Below are positions 23,326 through 30,861 of a stretch of 54,970 nt of DNA, in pieces. The stretch is from positions 26,479 through 81,448 of the forward strand of contig NZ_KK082670.1 of the NCBI RefSeq assembly GCF_000599605.1, given 5' to 3'. The DNA comes from Prevotella sp. HJM029. GTDB lineage: Bacteria > Bacteroidota > Bacteroidia > Bacteroidales > Bacteroidaceae. The position numbers and the translations under genes are program-made. Under the pieces are notes generated by a model that worked only from the letters and a program-made list of their open reading frames with translations, did no database searches and was not told where the DNA came from. Each line of letters opens with the position of its first letter. Position 1 is the stretch's first letter.

Positions 23326-23828
23326 AGAAAATCGGCATCATCAGTGACACACACGCTTATTGGGACGACAAATATGAGCAATATCTATGCGAATGTGACG
23401 AGATTTGGCATGCAGGTGACATCGGTTCCTTGGCGTTATGCAATCGCTTCGAGGCGATGGGGCCTCAGTTCAGAGCGGTCTATGGGAACGTTGATGGATA
23501 TGATATTCGCGCTCGCTACCCCGAAGTTTTGCGCTTCAAATGTGAGGAGGTTGACGTGCTGATGAAACATATTGCCGGCTATCCCGGGCGTTATGATAGT
23601 AGCATTCGACAGACGATATACGCCAATCCGCCGCAGCTTTTCATCTCAGGACATTCGCATATCTTAAAGGTGATGTCGGACAAAAACCTCCATCTGCTCC
23701 ACATCAATCCCGGTGCGGCAGGCTTGCAGGGCTGGCATCAGCAACGCACACTCGTGAGGCTCACCATCAACGGCAATAAGTTTGATGATTGCGAAGTGAT
23801 TACATTAGGAACAAAACAAATTAAATGA
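23322..23828 (+). CDS. YfcE/MJ0936-type metallophosphoesterase
   Basis: The ATG at 23322 overlaps the upstream stop (ATGA), and MKKIGIISDTHAYWDD is the expected N-terminus with the metal ligands D-x-H (ISDTH). Further motifs are WHAGDIG, VYGNVDGYD, SGHSH and NPGAAG, the complete set for this family of dinuclear-metal phosphodiesterases. Related enzymes hydrolyse small phosphodiesters; the natural substrate is unknown. The product has 168 residues, the normal size. Confidence 0.9.
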   Translation: MKKIGIISDTHAYWDDKYEQYLCECDEIWHAGDIGSLALCNRFEAMGPQFRAVYGNVDGYDIRARYPEVLRFKCEEVDVLMKHIAGYPGRYDSSIRQTIYANPPQLFISGHSHILKVMSDKNLHLLHINPGAAGLQGWHQQRTLVRLTINGNKFDDCEVITLGTKQIK

Positions 23829-23834
23829 TAGTTT

Positions 23835-24986
23835 ATGAAAACGTATCTTGTAACAGGAGCTGCCGGCTTTATCGGCGCTAATTTTGTGAAGTATTTGCTT
23901 CATAAGAAGTATAAAAACGATGAAAATGTGAAGGTCGTGGTGCTCGATGCCTTGACCTACGCCGGAAATCTCGGTACGATTAAAGATGACATCGACGGTA
24001 AACGCTGTGTTTTCGTGAAGGGAGACATTCGCGACAGCCAACTCGCCGAACAGCTCTTTGCGGAACACAACATCGACTTCGTGGTTAACTTTGCCGCCGA
24101 GAGTCATGTTGATCGCAGCATCGAAGACCCACAACTTTTCTTAAGCGTTAACATCTTAGGCACGCAGAACTTGTTAGATGCGGCAAAGAAAAGCTGGATG
24201 ACGGGAAAGGATGAGCAAGGTTATCCCACGTTTAAGGCCGGAAAGCGCTATCATCAAGTATCTACCGACGAGGTTTACGGTTCGCTGGGCGCCGAAGGTT
24301 ACTTTACAGAGCGCACGCCACTATGTCCACACAGCCCATACAGCGCGAGCAAGGCCAGCGCCGATATGATTGTCATGGCTTATCACGATACCTATCATTT
24401 GCCCACCACGATTACGCGCTGTTCCAACAACTACGGCCCCTACCACTTCCCGGAGAAGCTCATTCCGCTGATGATCAACAATATCTTAGAAGGGAAACCG
24501 CTCCCCGTCTACGGGCAAGGTTTAAACGTGCGCGATTGGCTCTATGTTGAAGACCATTGCAAGGCGATTGACTTAGTTGTGCGCAAGGGACGCGATGGCG
24601 AAGTGTATAATGTTGGCGGACACAACGAGATGACGAATATCGACATCGTGAAACTCACCATCGAAACCATCCGCAACATGATGGCAACGCAGAAAGAACT
24701 TCGCGCGGTGTTGCGCAAACAAGTTAAGGATGCGCAAGGCGATATCGACATCAGTTGGATTAATAATGACCTCATTACTTACGTTGCCGATCGATTGGGA
24801 CACGACCAACGCTATGCGATTGACCCAACAAAAATCAAACAAGAGCTTGGTTGGTATCCGGAAACGAAGTTCGCAGATGGTATCGTGAAAACCATCGAGT
24901 GGAATCTTGCTCATCAAGAATGGATCAAGGAAGTTACCTCGGGGGATTATCAACGCTACTACGAGGAAATGTACGGAAAGAAATAG
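23835..24986 (+). CDS. rmlB: dTDP-glucose 4,6-dehydratase
   Basis: The 383-residue protein is a short-chain dehydrogenase of the RmlB group: the NAD-binding motif VTGAAGFIGANFVKYLL, the AESHVDRSI motif, VSTDEVYGSLG, the catalytic YSASK and the NNYGPYHFPEKLIPLM motif. It converts dTDP-glucose to dTDP-4-keto-6-deoxyglucose, the branch point for rhamnose and amino-deoxysugars. The fdtA- and fdtB-like genes downstream use this product. Homologues for rmlA, rmlC and rmlD are not in the window. A hairpin follows 12 bases after the stop. Confidence 0.95.
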   Translation: MKTYLVTGAAGFIGANFVKYLLHKKYKNDENVKVVVLDALTYAGNLGTIKDDIDGKRCVFVKGDIRDSQLAEQLFAEHNIDFVVNFAAESHVDRSIEDPQLFLSVNILGTQNLLDAAKKSWMTGKDEQGYPTFKAGKRYHQVSTDEVYGSLGAEGYFTERTPLCPHSPYSASKASADMIVMAYHDTYHLPTTITRCSNNYGPYHFPEKLIPLMINNILEGKPLPVYGQGLNVRDWLYVEDHCKAIDLVVRKGRDGEVYNVGGHNEMTNIDIVKLTIETIRNMMATQKELRAVLRKQVKDAQGDIDISWINNDLITYVADRLGHDQRYAIDPTKIKQELGWYPETKFADGIVKTIEWNLAHQEWIKEVTSGDYQRYYEEMYGKK

Positions 24987-24997
24987 AAACAACAAAA

Positions 24998-25034
24998 AGG
25001 TGTCTATCGCAAGCAACTTTCTGCATAGACACCT
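24998..25034. terminator. Hairpin after rmlB
   Basis: AGGTGTCTAT (24998-25007) and ATAGACACCT (25025-25034) make a perfect 10-bp stem with a 17-nt loop. A run of A precedes it, so it has a U tail only on the minus strand; on the plus strand it may attenuate or protect the 3' end. Confidence 0.55.
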
Positions 25035-25059
25035 CTACTAACCTCAAACCGCAACAACA

Positions 25060-26220
25060 ATGAAAAAGATTATGCTATTAGGGTCGGGTGAATTAGGCAA
25101 AGAATTCACCATCGCGGCCAAGCGGGCGGGTCTCTATGTCGTGGCCTGCGACAAATATCCCTTTGCGCCAGCCATGCAAGTGGCCGATACGTGTGAAATA
25201 TTCAATATGCTCGATGGCGCAACCTTGGCGCAAGTTGTCGACAAGCATAAGCCCGACATCATTGTCCCCGAGATTGAAGCCATCCGAACCGAGAAGCTCT
25301 TCGATTTCGAAAAGCAGGGCATCCAGGTGGTTCCGTCGGCACGCGCAGCCAACTTTACGATGAACCGCAGAGCCATTCGCGACTTAGCATCGCGCGAACT
25401 GGGCATCCGCACAGCCAAGTACCACTATGCCAAGACATTTTCCGAGTTTAAAGCCGCAGCCGAAGACATTGGATTCCCATGCGTCGTTAAGCCACTCATG
25501 AGTTCAAGCGGTCACGGACAAAGTTACGTGCATAACGAAGCTGAATTAGAACAGGCTTTCCATGATGCCATGGAGGAAGGCCGCGGCGATGTGAAGGAAG
25601 TGATTATCGAAGAGTTTATCGACTTCGATTCCGAGTTTACTTTGCTCACCGTCACCCAGAAACATGGTCAAACGCTCTTTTGTCCCCCTATCGGACACAC
25701 GCAACAAGGTGGCGATTACCGTGAAAGCTGGCAACCCTATGCGATTGACGCTTGCGCGCTCAAGCAAGCCGAAGCCATGGCTGGAAAGGTGACCGAGGCA
25801 CTCACCGGCTACGGCATCTGGGGCGTAGAGTTCTTTAAGACCAAGCGCGGAGAGATTATCTTCTCAGAACTTAGCCCACGTCCTCACGACACAGGCATGG
25901 TGACGCTCGGCCACACCACCAATCTCAGCGAATTTGAATTGCATCTCAGAGCCATCATGGGATGGCCCATTCCCGCCATCCATCTGGAGCATTGCGGCTG
26001 CAGTGCGGTGGTCTTAGCAAAGAAGACGACCGACAGCGCGCCCGAATATCACCTCGACACAGCCCTCAGCGAGGATAGAACGCGCGTGAGGATATTCGGA
26101 AAACCCACGCAGCACATTGGCCGCCGCATGGGGATTGTGCTCTGCTATGACGAAGTGGGGAGCGACATCGATGCGCTAAGGAGCAAAGCCAAGCGCCTCG
26201 CCCAAACCATCATTCCGTAG
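25060..26220 (+). CDS. purT: Formate-dependent phosphoribosylglycinamide formyltransferase
   Basis: The 386-residue protein is an ATP-grasp enzyme with the PurT N-terminus ([20 protein letters not shown]), the central [16 protein letters not shown] nucleotide loop, and [28 protein letters not shown] with its metal-binding acidic residues. It makes formyl-GAR from GAR, ATP and formate in purine synthesis. It sits unexpectedly between rmlB and the aminosugar genes; the hairpin before it suggests separate expression. Confidence 0.95.
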   Translation: MKKIMLLGSGELGKEFTIAAKRAGLYVVACDKYPFAPAMQVADTCEIFNMLDGATLAQVVDKHKPDIIVPEIEAIRTEKLFDFEKQGIQVVPSARAANFTMNRRAIRDLASRELGIRTAKYHYAKTFSEFKAAAEDIGFPCVVKPLMSSSGHGQSYVHNEAELEQAFHDAMEEGRGDVKEVIIEEFIDFDSEFTLLTVTQKHGQTLFCPPIGHTQQGGDYRESWQPYAIDACALKQAEAMAGKVTEALTGYGIWGVEFFKTKRGEIIFSELSPRPHDTGMVTLGHTTNLSEFELHLRAIMGWPIPAIHLEHCGCSAVVLAKKTTDSAPEYHLDTALSEDRTRVRIFGKPTQHIGRRMGIVLCYDEVGSDIDALRSKAKRLAQTIIP

Positions 26221-26235
26221 ACCTCCACAACGAAA

Positions 26236-26676
26236 ATGACCCCCGTAACCCCGCAAGAGATGCGTGGCGCAAACGAAGCCCCACGCATCTATTTCAACAA
26301 GATTGCCGACGAACGCGGCAATCTTTTTGTCGCTGAAGTGGCGAAACAACTCCCCTTCGCCATTCAGCGCGTCTTCTTCATCAACCATGTGCCCACAAAT
26401 GCCACGCGTGGTGGTCATGCCCATTTGCAATGCAGCGAAGTGATTGTGCCCATTTGTGGCTCGTTTGTGGTGACCTTAGACGATGGCACGCAACGTTGCG
26501 ACTACGTGCTGAACCGCCCCCAACAAGGCTTGCTCATCGAAAAAGGCATGTGGAGCCAGCTCAGCCACTTCTCGCCCGACGCCATCTGCCTTGTACTGGC
26601 CGAAGATCTCTATAATACCGAGGGCTATATCAACGATTATGCCCACTTCAAGGCCTATCGACAATGTTTGAAGTAA
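26236..26676 (+). CDS. FdtA/WxcM-like dTDP-keto-sugar isomerase (cupin)
   Basis: The 146-residue cupin shows IADERGNLFVAEVAKQLPF, then RGGHAHLQCSEVIVPICG with the double His of the fold, and FSPDAICLVLAEDLYNTEGYI at the end. This matches the FdtA/QdtA group, which isomerises dTDP-4-keto-6-deoxyglucose to the 3-keto form as the step before transamination. FdtA and QdtA differ in product (galacto or gluco), which sequence reading alone does not settle. The next gene begins inside its last 13 bases, and the following aminotransferase fits as the next enzyme. Confidence 0.85.
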   Translation: MTPVTPQEMRGANEAPRIYFNKIADERGNLFVAEVAKQLPFAIQRVFFINHVPTNATRGGHAHLQCSEVIVPICGSFVVTLDDGTQRCDYVLNRPQQGLLIEKGMWSQLSHFSPDAICLVLAEDLYNTEGYINDYAHFKAYRQCLK

Positions 26677-27602
26677 GCGCCTATCAGCCCAGCCAAGCCG
26701 CCGAGTGGGATTCCTTTGTGCACACGGCTAAAAACGGTCTTTTCTTGTTTCTTCGTCCTTACATGGACTATCACAAGCAACGTTTCACCGATCATTCCCT
26801 CATGGTTTATCGCCACAACCAGCTCTATGCAGTGCTCCCTGGCCATGCCGTGGGGCGCACGTTTTATTCCCATCAGGGACTCACTTTCGGTGGACTGCTT
26901 TTGCAACCTTCGGCCACGTGCGCGCCTGTCGTCGATGTGTTCACACAAATTCTGGCTCATCTAAAAGCTTGTGGCTTTCAGAAAATGGTCTATAAACCTG
27001 CGCCATGGCCTTTCCACAGCCTTCCCACCGAAGAAGACCTTTATGCCATCTTTCGCACGGCACATCCACAACTTGTTGCTCGAGAGGCCTCTACCGTTAT
27101 TAACTTGCAACAGCCTCTCGCCTGGCGGAAAGACCGCCGCACGGGGGTTCGCAAGGCTACAGCCGAGGGTATTATCGTCGAAGAAAGCCACCGCTGGGAA
27201 GATTTTTGGCTGCTACTCACCGAAAACCTGCAACAACGCCACCACACCCTGCCGACACACACCATAGAAGAGATGCGCTTGCTGCACGCACGGTTTCCAC
27301 AAAACATTCAACTCTTTATCGCACGACAAACTGCAACGCTACTTGCTGGGGCTGTCGTCTACGACTATGGCGCCACCGTGCACACGCAATATCTTGCCAC
27401 GAGCAAGCTTGGTCGCCAGCAGCACGCCCTCGATGCGCTGTTGCACAAACTTATTACCGAACGTTATGTGCATCGCGACTATTTTGACTTTGGCAAATCA
27501 ACCGAGCACGAAGGTCGCTACCTCAATACAAACTTAATTTACCAAAAGGAAGGTTTTGGCGGACGAACAATCTGCTGTGACACCTATGAATGGACACTAT
27601 GA
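26664..27602 (+). CDS. FemAB-like GNAT acyltransferase, probably acting on a 3-amino sugar
   Basis: The 312-residue protein has a tandem GNAT layout of the FemAB/Acetyltransf_6 type: an N-terminal WDSFVHTAKNGLFLFLRPYMDY-like start, a central KMVYKPAPWPFHSLPTEED, and a second domain with ARQTATLLAGAVVYDYG and YFDFGKSTEHEGRYLNTN. It overlaps fdtA by 13 bases and the aminotransferase by 4, so it belongs to the same pathway unit. It probably acylates the amino group formed by FdtB. The known Fdt pathway uses a left-handed beta-helix acetyltransferase (FdtC), so this would be an unrelated replacement. The role is inferred from context. Confidence 0.7.
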   Translation: MFEVSAYQPSQAAEWDSFVHTAKNGLFLFLRPYMDYHKQRFTDHSLMVYRHNQLYAVLPGHAVGRTFYSHQGLTFGGLLLQPSATCAPVVDVFTQILAHLKACGFQKMVYKPAPWPFHSLPTEEDLYAIFRTAHPQLVAREASTVINLQQPLAWRKDRRTGVRKATAEGIIVEESHRWEDFWLLLTENLQQRHHTLPTHTIEEMRLLHARFPQNIQLFIARQTATLLAGAVVYDYGATVHTQYLATSKLGRQQHALDALLHKLITERYVHRDYFDFGKSTEHEGRYLNTNLIYQKEGFGGRTICCDTYEWTL

Positions 27603-28702
27603 ATATTGAATATCTTCCCTTGCGCCAACTCAATGCACGCTTCCGCGACACCATCAACCATGCAACCCAGCAGCTTCTAAGCAGCGGACGTTATCTTAAG
27701 GGCGATGCCACCGCGCAATTCGAAAAAGCCTATGCTCGCTACATCGGCACGCAACATTGCATAGGTTGCGGCAATGGCTTCGATGCCTTGCAGCTCATCT
27801 TCCGCGCTTATATCGAATTGGGAAGGCTGCAACCGGGCGACGAAGTGCTTGTGCCAGCCAACACATTCATCGCCTCAATCCTCGCCATCACCGAGAACGG
27901 GCTCACACCCGTGTTGATTGAACCGCGCATGGCCGATATGCAAATCGATGATAGCTTGCTCGAGTGCGCCATCACATCGCGCACCCGCGCAGTGTTGTTG
28001 GTGCATCTCTATGGCATTTGTGCCTATACCGACACCATCAAGCAGCTTTGCGACAAGCATCAGCTGCTGCTCATCGAGGACAATGCGCAAGGCCACGGCC
28101 TATTGTTCCGCGGCCAACACACGGGCAGTCTCGGCGACGCCGCTGCGCACAGTTTCTATCCCAGCAAGAACCTCGGCGCGCTGGGCGATGCAGGTGCCGT
28201 CACCACCAATGATGAGCGATTGGCGTTTGCGGTGCGCAGCATAGCCAATTATGGGGAGCGAAAGCGCTATGCGAATGACTATCGCGGCCTTAATAGCCGC
28301 ATGGATGAATGGCAAGCGGCTATTCTCTTGGATAAATTGCAACAGCTTGACGCCGACAATGCACTCCGCAAAGAGGTTGCACGGCAGTATCAAGCCCATA
28401 TCAATCACCCACAAATTATTTTCTTACCTGCGCTAAACTCGGTCTATCATGTTTTTCCTATTTTCTGCACACAACGCGATGAGTTACAACGCTATCTTGA
28501 GGAAAACGGCATCGAAACCCACATCCACTACCCTATTCCTCCTCACAAACAACGCTGTTTCTCGGCATGGAACAGCCTCCACTTGCCTATTACAGAGCGC
28601 ATTGCACAAACGGAACTAAGCTTGCCCTGCCATCCACTCATGACTGAAGAAATGACAAGCTTCGTAACGAATGCGCTCAATCGATTTCCCTTTGCGCATT
28701 AA
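27599..28702 (+). CDS. FdtB/DegT-type sugar 3-aminotransferase
   Basis: The ATG at 27599 gives an ATGA overlap with the upstream gene; another ATG nine bases earlier is possible. The 367-residue PLP enzyme is of the DegT/DnrJ/EryC1/StrS family: DEVLVPANTFIASILAI, the EDNAQGHG aspartate motif, and HSFYPSKNLGALGDAG with the PLP-binding lysine. Within the FdtA-GNAT-FdtB unit it should transaminate dTDP-3-keto-6-deoxyhexose to a 3-amino sugar for a surface glycan, such as LPS, capsule or glycoprotein. The downstream stretch is T-rich with no clear hairpin. Confidence 0.88.
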   Translation: MNIEYLPLRQLNARFRDTINHATQQLLSSGRYLKGDATAQFEKAYARYIGTQHCIGCGNGFDALQLIFRAYIELGRLQPGDEVLVPANTFIASILAITENGLTPVLIEPRMADMQIDDSLLECAITSRTRAVLLVHLYGICAYTDTIKQLCDKHQLLLIEDNAQGHGLLFRGQHTGSLGDAAAHSFYPSKNLGALGDAGAVTTNDERLAFAVRSIANYGERKRYANDYRGLNSRMDEWQAAILLDKLQQLDADNALRKEVARQYQAHINHPQIIFLPALNSVYHVFPIFCTQRDELQRYLEENGIETHIHYPIPPHKQRCFSAWNSLHLPITERIAQTELSLPCHPLMTEEMTSFVTNALNRFPFAH

Positions 28703-28750
28703 CCTTTTTGCGTTATTCGATATATTTTTTTTCTTTTTCTAAGCATTTTT

Positions 28751-28782
28751 CTTGGTTTTTTAGATGTAAACCTTTATTTTTG
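28751..28782 (+). promoter_or_regulatory. Promoter driving the hairpin-repeat array
   Basis: CTTG (28751-28754), a 20-nt spacer and TATTTTTG (28775-28782) fit the Bacteroidota promoter pattern. Transcription should begin near 28788, about 110 bases before the first hairpin. GGAGGA directly before the ATG at 28793 would be almost at the 5' end of the RNA. Confidence 0.65.
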
Positions 28783-28792
28783 TGGTGGAGGA

Positions 28793-29140
28793 ATGAACCT
28801 TCCAACTAAAAAACCAAAGTGTATGCAAGAAAAGACAACAAACCTAACAGCCTCTATGCAAGGAACCTTGTATGAAGCAAATTTCAAAAATCGGCATCCT
28901 TGCGGAACACTCCGCAAGTCATTCCTGAATGGAAACACGTTTGCGGAACACTCCGCAAGTCAATTCCCGAATGGAAACACATTTGCGGAACACTCCGCAA
29001 GTCAATTCCCGAGTGGAAACACGTTTGCGGAACACTCCGCAAGTCAATTCCCGAGTGGAAACACGTTTGCGGAACACTCCGCAAGCCAATTCCGAGTGGA
29101 AACATGTTTGCGGAACACTCCGCAAGTCAATTCCGAGTAG
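28793..29140 (+). CDS. Repeat-encoded open frame, doubtful as a protein
   Basis: The frame has 115 codons. The first 46 residues are non-repetitive (MNLPTKKPKCMQEKTTNLTA and onward), and the rest repeats a 14-residue unit close to NTFAEHSASQFPSG, because the DNA period is 42 bp. It has a promoter and a GGAGGA before the start, which speaks for translation. Against it, the array is open in several other frames on both strands, units of 41 bp shift the frame in the last part, and what is conserved is the DNA hairpin rather than the peptide. I see no known domain. The array may be mainly an RNA or DNA element, with the frame a leader peptide or an accident. Confidence 0.3.
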   Translation: MNLPTKKPKCMQEKTTNLTASMQGTLYEANFKNRHPCGTLRKSFLNGNTFAEHSASQFPNGNTFAEHSASQFPSGNTFAEHSASQFPSGNTFAEHSASQFRVETCLRNTPQVNSE

Positions 29141-29166
29141 AAACACGTTTGCGGAACACTCCGCAA
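28900..29166. repeat. Array of seven 41/42-bp repeats, each with a perfect hairpin
   Basis: The 18-bp sequence TTGCGGAACACTCCGCAA is a perfect 7-bp stem with an ACAC loop. It occurs without a single change at 28900, 28941, 28983, 29025, 29067, 29108 and 29149, that is, at 41, 42, 42, 42, 41 and 41 bp steps. The linkers between hairpins (about GTCAATTCCCGAGTGGAAAC plus a few bases) are similar to one another but do vary. Because the linkers are near-identical this is not a CRISPR array. A promoter lies before the first unit and the DUF6261 gene starts 64 bases after the last. I know of no described function for it. Confidence 0.9.
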
Positions 29167-29230
29167 ATAAGTCTAAAAATGAAAATCTATTGAATAAATT
29201 ATTTTTTAACTATTTTATAAACGAAAAAAT

Positions 29231-30112
29231 ATGAATATGAAAAAAATCCAGAATGTTGATTTAGCTCACCTAAACAATGGAGCTCATTTTTTATTTATTA
29301 CTGACGCGGTGAAACGTGTTACAGCCGACACAAAGGTAAAGGCGAAAGTCACTGCAGAGTTGACAACCTTAGAGAACGCTTTGAAAGCTGAGGACAAGGC
29401 TTTGAAGCTTTCCCAAGCAAGTGCGCTAAGCCACGACATCAAAGCGGCCGACAAATTGCGTGGGAAATACTATCGTGCCTTACAAAGGGCTATCGAATAT
29501 TATAAGAACCACCCCAATGCCGAGCTTGAGAAGCATGCCAAACGCTTGGGAATGTTGGTAAAGGAGTATGCGATTGACCCCAAAATGCAGTTAGACCGTG
29601 AAACAGGCCTATTGCTCAACCTCATTGATGATTTGCAAAACAAATTTACGACAGAGGTGACTGCCCTTAACTTGGTCGAGGTGGTAGATGCATTGAAGCA
29701 GGCCAACGACAAGTTGCGCACACACTCCGAGTTGCGTGCGAACGAGCGCGCAACGAAAATGACAGGGCAGTTGCGCACTGCGCAAGACGACGCAAACAAG
29801 GCCTATCGCATATTGGTGGACAAGGTGAATGCCTTTATCTTAATTGAGGGCGATGCCGAGTATGCGGATTTTGTCGATAAGATAAACGAGCAAGTAAGCC
29901 ACTACAAGAAAGAGGTATTGCCGAGCAATAAGAAAAAGGACGAGGGCAAGAATCCTGCCCCTGACAAGAAACCGGGAGGCGACAAGAAAAAGCCGGATGA
30001 CGCAGGCAAGAAACCTGATGGCAAGAAACCTGAGGATGGCGGAAATCCAGAGGATAAGAAGAAGAACGGTGGAAAGGATCATGGCGAGGTGGAGATTACA
30101 CCTAAAAAATAG
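29231..30112 (+). CDS. DUF6261 family protein with Lys/Pro-rich tail
   Basis: The 293-residue product starts MNMKKIQNVDLAHLNNGAHF (an ATG two codons later is equally good) and is nearly all alpha-helical up to about residue 235, in keeping with the DUF6261 family of Bacteroidota. The last 60 residues are a tail of Lys, Asp, Pro and Gly (DKKPGGDKKKPDDAGKK), unlikely to be folded. No signal peptide or enzyme motif is visible, and the function of the family is unknown. It lies 64 bases behind the hairpin array and ahead of a strong terminator, so array and gene form one transcription unit, which suggests a shared role. Nucleic-acid binding through the charged tail is only a guess. Confidence 0.8.
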   Translation: MNMKKIQNVDLAHLNNGAHFLFITDAVKRVTADTKVKAKVTAELTTLENALKAEDKALKLSQASALSHDIKAADKLRGKYYRALQRAIEYYKNHPNAELEKHAKRLGMLVKEYAIDPKMQLDRETGLLLNLIDDLQNKFTTEVTALNLVEVVDALKQANDKLRTHSELRANERATKMTGQLRTAQDDANKAYRILVDKVNAFILIEGDAEYADFVDKINEQVSHYKKEVLPSNKKKDEGKNPAPDKKPGGDKKKPDDAGKKPDGKKPEDGGNPEDKKKNGGKDHGEVEITPKK

Positions 30113-30185
30113 CTACGTAGCTGTGTCGCAATGTTATCGCCGCATGGCAACTGAATAGCGGCACAATGTCTCTCGATTAAACAAA

Positions 30186-30214
30186 TGCGGATAGACTTCA
30201 TGAGTCTATCCGCA
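30186..30214. terminator. Bidirectional rho-independent terminator
   Basis: TGCGGATAGACT (30186-30197) pairs perfectly with AGTCTATCCGCA (30203-30214) around a 5-nt loop, with TTGTTCTTT behind it on the plus strand and TTTGTTTAA on the minus strand. It would end both the DUF6261 transcript and the convergent lutABC operon. Confidence 0.85.
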
Positions 30215-30267
30215 TTGTTCTTTAAACATTGGTTCCACTTTGAGGAGACATGCGCAAGTCGCAACCA

Positions 30268-30858
30268 CTACTGTTTTTCGTCGTCGTCAATCAACACAAT
30301 CGTAGCCGAACGGCTCGCCTGCGCTCCCATGACCAACGCTTGCTCGATGTCGGCCGTCTTGCTGGGACCGCTGATAAACGTACCGAAGCCGTAGTCGGTC
30401 ATTTTGATGCGGCGATAGGCCTCGTGCATGTTGCTCACGAGCGCCTTGCTTGAGAGCAAAATCACAAGGTTCTCGGCGATGAAACACACGGCTTTCTCCT
30501 TCATCGTTTGTGGCACCCAAATGCAACCATTCTCTGCGACACCCAGCGCACCTTGCACGATGCCCACATCCGTACCATCTAAATCGGCCGCTTCGGCCAC
30601 GCTGTCGGGATTTACATCGGCTTCGATGCCCGCCACGTTGCTGGCAAAGCGCTTGGCATTGGGGTAGTCCTTCCGAATGATAGCGTTGAGATCGTCGCCG
30701 ACTGCGGCCTCAATCACTTGCCCGCCGACAGCTTCCGAGGTCTCAATGAACTTGCGCTTAACGTCGTCGAACGTGAGCGGATTGATGTCGATAGCTGGCA
30801 TATCGAACGGCGTCACCTGCTTGCTGTGCAGGCGTTTCAGAAATTCTTCCTTTTTCAT
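30268..30858 (-). CDS. lutC: Lactate utilization protein C
   Basis: The 196-residue protein is of the LutC/YkgG (DUF162) family: AADLDGTDVGIVQGALGVAE, then GCIWVPQT, and the C-terminal FGTFISGPSKTADIEQALVMGAQ motif. Together with LutA and LutB it forms a cytoplasmic or membrane-associated L-lactate oxidising complex that passes electrons to the quinone pool. It is the last gene of the operon, 3 bases after lutB, and is followed by the bidirectional terminator. Confidence 0.9.
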   Translation of the reverse strand: MKKEEFLKRLHSKQVTPFDMPAIDINPLTFDDVKRKFIETSEAVGGQVIEAAVGDDLNAIIRKDYPNAKRFASNVAGIEADVNPDSVAEAADLDGTDVGIVQGALGVAENGCIWVPQTMKEKAVCFIAENLVILLSSKALVSNMHEAYRRIKMTDYGFGTFISGPSKTADIEQALVMGAQASRSATIVLIDDDEKQ

Positions 30859-30861
30859 CGG

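Noticed and set aside
28900-29166. CRISPR array
   Set aside because: The palindromic repeat is regular, but the sequences between copies are nearly identical to each other, the units are only 41/42 bp in total, and there are no cas genes.
28884-29234. Other open frames on both strands through the repeat array
   Set aside because: They arise because the period is a multiple of three and the repeat lacks stops; they carry no non-repeat domain and no start signal of their own.
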